Shown piece after piece: positions 1 to 5,570 of a stretch of 8,709 nucleotides of DNA; position 1 is the stretch's first letter; each line of letters opens with the position of its first letter. The notes under the pieces are model-generated. The model worked only from the letters and a program-made list of their open reading frames with translations, had not been told where the DNA came from and made no database searches. The stretch comes from Chloroflexota bacterium (lineage in GTDB: Bacteria > Chloroflexota > Limnocylindria > Limnocylindrales > CSP1-4), in the NCBI GenBank assembly GCA_003158495.1, contig PMJT01000271.1:1-8709 (forward strand), in the 5' to 3' direction. A program made the translations under genes and the position numbers.

Positions 1-2248
1 CGGCGAACAGCTCGCGGATCGGCCCGATGAGCCCGGTATAGGTGGCCGGGGTCGACCGCGGCGTCCTTCCGATGGGGCTCTGGTCGATGTCTATGACCTT
101 GTCCAGCGCTTCGAGACCCTCTATGGCCCTGTGTTCGCCAGGCTTCTCGCGCGCTCCGTTGAGCTCGTGGGCAAGAGCGTTGTAGAGCACGTCCGACACG
201 AGCGTGCTCTTGCCAGAACCGGACACCCCGGTCACCGCGACGAATCGCCCGAGCGGGAATGAGACGTCCACGTTCTTGAGGTTGTGCTCGCGTGCGCCGC
301 GCACGACGAGAGATTGGCCGCTGCCGGTGCGGCGCGTCTTGGGCACCTCGACCATAAGCTCGCCGCGCAGGTATGCGCCAGTGATGGAGCGTGGCTCCGC
401 GAGGATCACCTCGAGCGGTCCGTTGGCGATGATCTCGCCGCCGTGCTCCCCTGCCCCGGGCCCGATGTCGATCACCCAGTCCGCCGTGCGGATCGTCTCC
501 TCGTCGTGCTCCACGACCAGCACGGTATTGCCCAGGTCTCGCAGCCGGGTGAGCGTGGCGATAAGCTTGGCGTTGTCCCGCTGGTGCAGCCCGATCGACG
601 GCTCGTCCAGAATGTAGAGCACGCCCATCAGGCTCGACCCGATCTGCGTCGCCAGCCGGATGCGCTGCGCTTCGCCGCCTGAGAGCGTCTGGCTGGTCCG
701 GTCAAGCGTGAGATAGTCCAGTCCGACGTCGAGCAGGAAGCCGAGCCGGGACGAGATCTCCTTCAGGACCTGGCGGGCGATCGCGTTCTCTCGGTCGGTC
801 AACCTCTCCGGCAACGCGCCTACGAAGTCGCAGGCCGAACTGATCGACAGCGTGGAGACGTCCCAGATGTTGCGGCCGTCGACGGTCACGGCCAGGATCT
901 CCGGCTTGAGCCGCTTGCCGCCGCACGTTGGGCACGGCCGGGCGACCATGTAGCGCTCGAGCTCCGACTTGATGAACTCCGAATCCGTCTCGCGGAAGCG
1001 GCGCTCGAGGTTGGGGATGATCCCTTCGAACGTGGCGCCGTACGTGTTCTCGCCGCGCTCGTGCCGGTAGCCGATCACGACACGCTCGCTTCGCCCCGAG
1101 TAGAGGATGTATTCGAGCGCCTCGGGCGGGAGATCCTTTATGGGAGCGTTGAAGTCCCAGCCGTGCTCGCGACACACGGCCTCGATGATCTTTCCGTGCC
1201 AGGAGTTCTCCATCGGCATCCGAGCCCAGGGCACGAGCGCGCCCCCGGCAAGCGAAAGGTTCTTGAACGGAATGACCCGTTCAGGGTCGATCTCCAGGCG
1301 GCTGCCGAGGCCCGTGCAGCCGGGGCAGGCGCCGTGCGGCGAGTTGAAGCTGAAGCTGCGCGGCTCGAGCTCGTCCACGGTCGTGCCGTCGTACGGGCAG
1401 CTGTACCGCTCTGAATAGCGTCGTTCCTCGAAGGCCGGCGCCTCGCCGTCGCGCGGAACAGGGGCGATGAGCACGACTCCCTCGCCGAGCCGCAGCGCCG
1501 TCTCCACCGAGTCCGCCAGGCGAGTGGAGTCCGGGCGGCTCGGATCGACCGCCGAGCTCTCCGACGTGCCAGCCCCCGCTTCGGCGGCGCCGGCTTCGGT
1601 CGTTTCGCCATGGCGCACGATGAAGCGGTCCACCACGACGTCGATCATGTGGCGCTTGTACTTGTCCAGCTGCCGCGTTTCGGTGAGGTCCATCAACTCC
1701 CCGTCGACACGGACGCGGGCGAAACCCTGGCGGCGGATCTGTTCGTACTCGCGGTTGCCCTCTGTCTTGCGGTCCTTGATAACGGGCCCGAGGACCATCA
1801 GCCGCGTGCCTTCCGGAAGGTCGTAGATCTGGTCCACGATCTGCTGAACCGACTGGCGTTCTATCTCGCGGCCGCAAGTTGGGCAGTGCGGGTGGCCGAT
1901 GCGGGCGAACAGGAGCCGCAGATGGTCGTAGATCTCCGTGACAGTGCCGACGGTGGAGCGCGGGTTCCGGCTGGCGCCCTTCTGGTCGATCGAGATGGCC
2001 GGGCTGAGGCCATCGATCTGGTCAACGTCCGGCTTCTGCATCTCACCGAGGAACTGGCGCGCGTACGCCGACAGGCTCTCGACGTAGCGGCGCTGCCCTT
2101 CCGCGTAAATCGTGTCAAAAGCGAGGCTGCTCTTGCCCGAGCCGGACAGCCCGGTTATGACCACCAGCCGATCGCGCGGCATGGCCACGGTGACATTCTT
2201 GAGGTTATGCTCGCGGGCTCCGCGAACTACGAGCTGTTCCTGTGGCAT
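1..2248 (-). CDS. uvrA: UvrABC excinuclease subunit A (partial, C-terminus outside window)
   Basis: UvrA is the ABC-type ATPase that finds DNA damage with UvrB and starts nucleotide excision repair in the cytoplasm. The ATG at 2248 opens directly into the standard UvrA N-terminus (VVRGAREHNLKN). Visible in order: Walker A GLSGSGKS (33-40); CPTCG (C122, C125); a zinc-module region with C284, D287, C308 and C311; CPTCGGKRLKPE (C439, C442); ABC signature LSGGE (522-526); Walker B ILDEP (D548-E549); the H-loop histidine (H581); and the second Walker A GVSGSGKST (674-682). The frame runs unbroken to the left edge, ending at the conserved PIRELFA region. About 749 of the usual 940-980 residues are present, so the last zinc module and the second signature/Walker B lie outside. 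Two oddities: an Ala/Gly/Glu-rich insertion at about 214-241, and Asp at 287 where the classical zinc module has Cys. It has its own SOS-box promoter. Identification is certain. Confidence 0.98.
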   Translation of the reverse strand, partial: MPQEQLVVRGAREHNLKNVTVAMPRDRLVVITGLSGSGKSSLAFDTIYAEGQRRYVESLSAYARQFLGEMQKPDVDQIDGLSPAISIDQKGASRNPRSTVGTVTEIYDHLRLLFARIGHPHCPTCGREIERQSVQQIVDQIYDLPEGTRLMVLGPVIKDRKTEGNREYEQIRRQGFARVRVDGELMDLTETRQLDKYKRHMIDVVVDRFIVRHGETTEAGAAEAGAGTSESSAVDPSRPDSTRLADSVETALRLGEGVVLIAPVPRDGEAPAFEERRYSERYSCPYDGTTVDELEPRSFSFNSPHGACPGCTGLGSRLEIDPERVIPFKNLSLAGGALVPWARMPMENSWHGKIIEAVCREHGWDFNAPIKDLPPEALEYILYSGRSERVVIGYRHERGENTYGATFEGIIPNLERRFRETDSEFIKSELERYMVARPCPTCGGKRLKPEILAVTVDGRNIWDVSTLSISSACDFVGALPERLTDRENAIARQVLKEISSRLGFLLDVGLDYLTLDRTSQTLSGGEAQRIRLATQIGSSLMGVLYILDEPSIGLHQRDNAKLIATLTRLRDLGNTVLVVEHDEETIRTADWVIDIGPGAGEHGGEIIANGPLEVILAEPRSITGAYLRGELMVEVPKTRRTGSGQSLVVRGAREHNLKNVDVSFPLGRFVAVTGVSGSGKSTLVSDVLYNALAHELNGAREKPGEHRAIEGLEALDKVIDIDQSPIGRTPRSTPATYTGLIGPIRELFA

Positions 2249-2256
2249 AGGCCGCC

Positions 2257-2262
2257 ATTGTA
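2257..2262 (-). promoter_or_regulatory. Putative -10 box of uvrA promoter (TACAAT)
   Basis: Read on the minus strand this is TACAAT, five of six matches to the sigma-70 -10 consensus. Only 8 nt separate it from the uvrA ATG at 2248, so transcription would be expected to start at or within a base or two of the start codon. No good Shine-Dalgarno sequence fits in that space. There is no convincing -35 hexamer at 16-18 nt spacing; that position is taken up by the GAAC-N4-GTTC palindrome. The hexamer match is seen; promoter function is inferred. Confidence 0.55.
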
Positions 2263-2280
2263 GGCCAATCGCCGCAAATA

Positions 2281-2292
2281 GAACAGCCGTTC
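2281..2292 (-). promoter_or_regulatory. LexA/SOS-box-like operator upstream of uvrA
   Basis: A perfect GAAC-N4-GTTC inverted repeat (plus strand GAACAGCCGTTC). This core is the known LexA (DinR) box of Bacillus and actinobacteria. It ends 33 nt upstream of the uvrA start codon and overlaps where the -35 element would sit for the TACAAT -10 box. A bound repressor would therefore block the promoter. uvrA is a classical SOS gene, which supports the reading. The inner four bases only partly match the extended actinobacterial consensus. The lexA gene itself is not in the window. Confidence 0.65.
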
Positions 2293-2368
2293 ACGCCTCC
2301 CGGCGCCATCGGCGAGGGCGTCAGGCGCGACGGCCGGTTCGACGGAGCCCGGCAGGGGCCCGGATGTC

Positions 2369-2381
2369 CGCGAAATTCGCG
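2369..2381. repeat. Perfect 13-base palindrome CGCGAA-A-TTCGCG
   Basis: The two 6-base arms match exactly around a single central A. It lies about 120 nt upstream of the uvrA start and about 185 nt downstream of the carbonic anhydrase stop, in non-coding sequence that is more AT-rich than its surroundings. Its symmetry is that of a dimeric regulator site, but no regulator can be named. The palindrome is seen; any function is speculative. Confidence 0.4.
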
Positions 2382-2523
2382 AGGCGACTCAATGGCGGGC
2401 GTTCCAATCCCACCTGACCGACCGCGGCCCTCGTTGTTCACACGCGCCACGCGCCGAGCACGAGCCAGTCCGAGTCTTGAGGCCGGCGAATACCGCGGCC
2501 CGCCCTGCATGTTTCGAGCTACG

Positions 2524-2545
2524 GACGAGTCATCCGATGACTGTC
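2524..2545 (-). terminator. Hairpin downstream of carbonic anhydrase gene, possible terminator
   Basis: AGTCAT (2528-2533) and ATGACT (2537-2542) form a perfect 6-bp stem around a CCG loop. GAC (2524-2526) and GTC (2543-2545) extend it to 9 bp with one bulged G at 2527. It begins about 22 nt past the carbonic anhydrase stop codon, where a transcript end would be expected. No T-tract follows on the minus strand, so a classical intrinsic terminator is not shown. Confidence 0.35.
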
Positions 2546-2566
2546 GCGGCCAACGCGCCGAGCTAT

Positions 2567-3202
2567 CTACGACCGCCCCACTTCGAGGAATTCGACCTCG
2601 CCCGTTTCGACCGCATAGACCGCGCCCGCGATGGCGAGCCGTCCTTCGCCGACGCGGCTGCGAAGTGGCACGGACCAGAGCAGGATCTGTTCGATTGTTC
2701 GCCGCACGTTCATCCGGACTGCGGAGAGCCATGGATCGTTGACGGTCTCATGGCCCGTCCAGCCGAGATTCGCCCGGATAGAGCCGAGCAGCATCCCAAG
2801 GTGAGTAGAGCCGGTTGCGTCCGGAGTCGGTTCGGCCCCGGCCGGCAGTCTCTCCATCGCGGCTGCGACTCCGCCGCACTGCGTGTGCCCCAGGACGACG
2901 ACCAGCGGACAACCCCAGCGGGCCACCGCGTACTCGATCGTGCCGATCTCCTCGTTTCCCGCCACGTTGGACGCGACGCGGATTACGAACAACCGGCCGA
3001 CCGACTCATCGAAGACGAGCTCCGGCGGCACGCGGCTGTCCGAGCACCCGAGCACAATCGCGTACGGGTCCGCCGCGGCCAGCGCTGCGGCGGCCGCGTC
3101 CGGATCGTCCGATTCTGCGATCCGATCAAGGAATCTGGCGTTTCCTGCCCGCAGTCGATCGAGCGGTCTGGCATCCGGATCGCTCGTTGCCTGGTCAGTC
3201 AC
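2567..3202 (-). CDS. Beta-class carbonic anhydrase
   Basis: Predicted zinc enzyme interconverting CO2 and bicarbonate in the cytoplasm. With the GTG start at 3202 the protein has 211 residues, normal for the family. The active site is complete: zinc ligands C53, H106 and C109, and the Asp55/Arg57 pair in the CSDSR motif, followed by the typical RVASNVAGNEE segment (75-85) and LGHTQCGGV (104-112). The C-terminus has the family's GAVYAVETGEVEFL strand. The reading frame stays open upstream to 3460, but that extension overlaps azlC on the other strand and looks unlike a carbonic anhydrase. The GTG at 3202 has a good GGGGGA ribosome site 6 nt away and lies at a sensible distance before the conserved core. 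It is transcribed divergently from azlC and lies upstream of uvrA on the same strand, separated by a 318-nt gap, so it is probably a single-gene unit. Confidence 0.95.
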   Translation of the reverse strand: MTDQATSDPDARPLDRLRAGNARFLDRIAESDDPDAAAAALAAADPYAIVLGCSDSRVPPELVFDESVGRLFVIRVASNVAGNEEIGTIEYAVARWGCPLVVVLGHTQCGGVAAAMERLPAGAEPTPDATGSTHLGMLLGSIRANLGWTGHETVNDPWLSAVRMNVRRTIEQILLWSVPLRSRVGEGRLAIAGAVYAVETGEVEFLEVGRS

Positions 3203-3208
3203 TCTGTG

Positions 3209-3214
3209 TCCCCC
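3209..3214 (-). promoter_or_regulatory. Ribosome binding site GGGGGA deciding the carbonic anhydrase start
   Basis: On the minus strand GGGGGA lies 6 nt before the GTG at 3202. It is the only purine-rich site well placed for a start near the family's conserved N-terminus, and it favours this GTG over the upstream ATG codons in the same open frame. Confidence 0.6.
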
Positions 3215-3294
3215 ACAACTCTCATGGCCGGAGCATACGCCGCGTTCCCGGGCGGTGTCCGGTAACATCCGACGTCCGGGGCAAGACAGCGGGC

Positions 3295-3300
3295 GAGGAG
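3295..3300 (+). promoter_or_regulatory. Ribosome binding site GAGGAG of azlC
   Basis: A strong Shine-Dalgarno sequence 7 nt before the ATG at 3308. It fixes the start of the first gene of the transporter operon and excludes later in-frame ATG codons. Confidence 0.65.
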
Positions 3301-3307
3301 CGCGACG

Positions 3308-4090
3308 ATGAGCGGGGGAACGGCAACCAGGACGACCACGGCCGACGAGACCGCGGCAGTCCGCGAGTCGCGCCGACGCATGACCCGTGACGGGCTTGCG
3401 ATCTCGGCCTACGCGCTGCCGGTCGGGCTCGTGTTCGGCCTGACCGCGCTGCAGGCGCATTACTCGTTCCTTGACGTTCTGGCCAATTCAGCGATCGCGT
3501 TCGCGGGCGGCGCCCAGTTCGCGGCGGCAGGGCTGGTCAAGGATGGCGCATCATGGTTTGCGATCGCTGGAGTCGTGGCCCTCGTCAACGCGCGGCATCT
3601 CCTCTACTCCGCCGCAATCGCCCCCTACGCAACCGCCCGGCCGCGACGCGAGCGGGCCGTCATGGCCCACTTCCTGACCGACGAGACCTTTGCCCTGGCT
3701 CTCGCCCACTTCCGACGGATCGGTGAATTCGATCGCCGCGGCTACTGGATCGCGTCCATGGCGATCTTCATCCCGTGGACGATCGGCTCGTGCCTGGGCT
3801 ACGTCGTCGCCGGCGCGGTGGACACGAACGGGCTGGGCCTGGACATCGCCTTCCCGGCCGCCATGGCGGGACTCTCGCTGGGCATGGTTTCGGGCCGGCG
3901 TGACGTCGCAGCAGCCCTCGGCGCGGTCGCCGTCGCCGTACCGGTGGGGCTCGCCGGAGGAGCGTCGATCGGGCTGGTCGCCGGCGCCCTCATCGGACCG
4001 CTCTTCGGGCTGGCCGTGCCGGCCTCCCCCAACGACGAGTCGAGCGCCCCTGAGACTCCCGAACCTTCCGCCGAGGCGGGCCTGCCATGA
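3308..4090 (+). CDS. azlC: AzlC-family branched-chain amino-acid exporter, large subunit
   Basis: Inner-membrane permease that, in characterised family members (Bacillus AzlCD, Corynebacterium BrnFE, E. coli YgaZH), exports branched-chain amino acids or methionine with a small AzlD-type partner. The 260-residue length fits. Family features are visible: the N-terminal segment DGLAISAYALPVGLVFG, the SAIAFAGGAQFAAAGL stretch, VNARHLLYSAAIAP, and FLTDETFALA in the middle, followed by hydrophobic helices. The N-terminus (about 25 residues) is hydrophilic. The C-terminus ends in a Pro/Glu/Ser-rich tail after residue 235, which looks cytoplasmic and dispensable. The ATG has a GAGGAG site. The stop overlaps the azlD start by 4 nt (ATGA), as expected for obligate partners. 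The actual substrate cannot be read from sequence. Confidence 0.93.
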   Translation: MSGGTATRTTTADETAAVRESRRRMTRDGLAISAYALPVGLVFGLTALQAHYSFLDVLANSAIAFAGGAQFAAAGLVKDGASWFAIAGVVALVNARHLLYSAAIAPYATARPRRERAVMAHFLTDETFALALAHFRRIGEFDRRGYWIASMAIFIPWTIGSCLGYVVAGAVDTNGLGLDIAFPAAMAGLSLGMVSGRRDVAAALGAVAVAVPVGLAGGASIGLVAGALIGPLFGLAVPASPNDESSAPETPEPSAEAGLP

Positions 4091-4416
4091 CCGTCGCCCT
4101 CGTCCCTCTCGCCTTCCTGATGTGGGCGATGACCTACCCATCCCGGGCGCTGCCGATGCTTGCGCCCGGGATCGAACGCCTGCCGGCGTGGGCCGTCACC
4201 TACCTTCGGCTGGCCGGGCCTGCCGCGCTCGCAGCCCTGGCTGCCGTCAACTGCCTCCTCACAACCGACAAACCGCCTCACCTGCTCGTCGGCGTCGAAC
4301 CTGTGGCGGTCGGCATCTGCGTGTTGGTCGTGGCGCGGACGCGGCTGCTGCTCCCAGGCGTGGCTGCGGCCGTCATCGTCGTGGCCGTCGTTCGGGCACT
4401 AGGGATCGGCGCGTGA
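4087..4416 (+). CDS. azlD: AzlD-family branched-chain amino-acid exporter, small subunit
   Basis: Small hydrophobic membrane protein of 109 residues, the usual size for AzlD, with three to four transmembrane stretches. The family-typical early segment (MTYPSRALPML, about 15-25) is present, followed by ERLPAWAVTYLRLAGPAALAAL-like helices and a hydrophobic C-terminus. Together with AzlC it should form the exporter. It starts inside the azlC stop (ATGA, 4087-4090) and its own TGA overlaps the GTG of the next gene, so translation of all of them is probably coupled. A weak GAGG lies 10 nt before the ATG. Assignment rests on length, hydrophobic pattern, the early motif and adjacency to azlC. Confidence 0.9.
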   Translation: MTVALVPLAFLMWAMTYPSRALPMLAPGIERLPAWAVTYLRLAGPAALAALAAVNCLLTTDKPPHLLVGVEPVAVGICVLVVARTRLLLPGVAAAVIVVAVVRALGIGA

Positions 4417-5570
4417 CGGCTGCAGTTTCCACGGCGCCGAACCTCCGGGTTCGGGCCCTCGCCGTCGCCGGCGCGTTCCTTATCAACGGCCTGTCGTTCG
4501 GTATCTGGGCGGCGCGAATCCCGGCCGTGAAGGAGCAGACCCACCTGGATGCGGCCAGCTTTGGGTTCGCGCTCCTGGGTGCGTCGGTCGGCGGCGTGCT
4601 TACGATGACGTTCGGCGGCTGGCTCGGCAGCCGGTTCGGAACCCACGTCATGACGCCGCTGACCGCGATCGGCTGCGCCGTCATCACTGTGTTCATCGGC
4701 GCTTCGTGGAACTACGCCAGCCTGACGATCTCCCTTCTGATATTCGGCATCCTACAAGGGACGATGGACGTCTCGATGAACGCGAACGGGATCGCGGTCG
4801 AGCACGCCGGCGCGGGTCCGATCATGTCGCGACTGCACGCGTCCTGGAGCATCGGCGCCTTCACTGGAGCGCTGGTCAGCACCCAGGTTGCCGCCATGGG
4901 GATCGCCGTGTTCCCCGAATTCGCCGTCGCGGCGGTGGGACTCGCCACAGCCGGTGTGATCCTTCGGTTCACGATGCTGCCCGACAAGCACGCCGAAGGC
5001 GGCGGTCGGCTGCGCCTGCCGACGGGTCCCCTCGCGCTGCTCGGCGCCCTGGCGCTGTTCGGCCTGATGGCCGAGGGCTCGGCTACGGACTGGAGCGGCA
5101 TCTACTTGCAGAGCACGATGAATGCGTCGCAGGGTCTGGCCGGCCTGGCAGTGACGGTATTCACGGGCTCGATGGCGGTCGCCCGACTCGTCGGAGACCG
5201 GCTCAGCCTCCGCCTCGGTTCCGCACGACTCGTCAGCGGAGGTGCGGCTCTTGCGGCGGCCGGCCTGGCCCTTGCGCTGGCGGTCCAGATCCCGGCCGTG
5301 GCCATCGTCGGGTTCGGCATGATGGGACTTGGGCTGGCGGCCGTGGTGCCGACGCTCTTCCGGGCCGCCGGTTCGCAGCCCGGAATACCCGCTTCGGTGG
5401 GCATCGCGGCTGTTTCAACGATGGGCTACGCCGGCGGCCTGATCGGCCCACCGGTGATCGGAACGGTTGCGGGCGTGGCGACGCTGCGCGGCTCGCTGGT
5501 GATCATCCTCGCGATGCTGGCGATCCTGATCGTCGGCGGCTACCGGGCGCTGAGCCGGAAGGCGCCATGA
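4413..5570 (+). CDS. Major facilitator superfamily transporter, YbjJ-like (MFS1)
   Basis: A 385-residue MFS carrier with about 12 hydrophobic segments, in the inner membrane. Features shared with the E. coli YbjJ/FucP-like group: N-terminal LINGLSFGIWAARIPAV (23-39) with W32, R35 and P37; a GGWLGSRFG loop after helix 2; MDVSMNANG (118-126) with D119, N123 and N125; IMSRLHASWS with H142 and W145; EGSATDWSG in the second half; and GSQPGI...STMGYAGGLIGPP near the end. The start is the GTG at 4413, overlapping the azlD stop (GTGA) with AGGGA 7 nt upstream. The same frame stays open back to 3690 but that part overlaps azlC and azlD and reads as Arg/Pro/Ser-rich noise. Its downstream neighbour is a close paralogue. 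The substrate is unknown; sugars, amino acids or drugs are all possible. Confidence 0.9.
   Translation: MTAAVSTAPNLRVRALAVAGAFLINGLSFGIWAARIPAVKEQTHLDAASFGFALLGASVGGVLTMTFGGWLGSRFGTHVMTPLTAIGCAVITVFIGASWNYASLTISLLIFGILQGTMDVSMNANGIAVEHAGAGPIMSRLHASWSIGAFTGALVSTQVAAMGIAVFPEFAVAAVGLATAGVILRFTMLPDKHAEGGGRLRLPTGPLALLGALALFGLMAEGSATDWSGIYLQSTMNASQGLAGLAVTVFTGSMAVARLVGDRLSLRLGSARLVSGGAALAAAGLALALAVQIPAVAIVGFGMMGLGLAAVVPTLFRAAGSQPGIPASVGIAAVSTMGYAGGLIGPPVIGTVAGVATLRGSLVIILAMLAILIVGGYRALSRKAP

Larger units (their letters stand above)
2249..2566. other. Intergenic region between carbonic anhydrase gene and uvrA
   Basis: About 318 bases without a credible gene. The open frames crossing it on both strands encode Arg/Pro-rich, low-complexity protein typical of GC-rich shadow frames. 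The uvrA-proximal end carries the -10 box and SOS-like palindrome. The middle has a perfect 13-base palindrome (2369-2381), and the side next to the carbonic anhydrase stop has a hairpin (2524-2545). I see no tRNA cloverleaf, riboswitch or transposon end. Confidence 0.7.
3203..3307. promoter_or_regulatory. Divergent promoter region between carbonic anhydrase gene and azlC
   Basis: These 105 bases must hold the promoters of two divergent units. For the carbonic anhydrase, a weak pair is visible on the minus strand: CGGACA (3261-3256) and TATGCT (3237-3232) with 18-nt spacing, each four of six matches. For azlC, TAACAT (3263-3268) could serve as a -10 box but no -35 is recognisable. The two candidates nearly abut. 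No clear operator palindrome is present. The arrangement is seen; the specific boxes are weak inferences. Confidence 0.35.

Noticed and set aside
204..682. Two plus-strand open frames opposite uvrA
   Set aside because: They lie opposite the most conserved part of uvrA (signature, Walker B and second Walker A) and have shadow-like composition.
2477..3265. 262-residue plus-strand open frame opposite the carbonic anhydrase
   Set aside because: Antisense to a gene with a complete active site; no ribosome site or recognisable domain.
3203..3460. N-terminal extension of the carbonic anhydrase to an ATG at 3460
   Set aside because: It would overlap the start of azlC on the other strand, lacks family similarity, and the GTG at 3202 has a well-placed GGGGGA site.
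3690..4412. Upstream part of the long plus-strand frame that continues into MFS1 (626 residues in all)
   Set aside because: It overlaps azlC and azlD in another frame, is Arg/Pro/Ser-rich with no membrane segments, and the MFS family N-terminus starts at the GTG at 4413.
4706..5566. Upstream part of the long plus-strand frame that continues into MFS2 (682 residues in all)
   Set aside because: It is an out-of-frame reading of MFS1 (Arg/Gly-rich). The real start is the ATG at 5567 overlapping the MFS1 stop.
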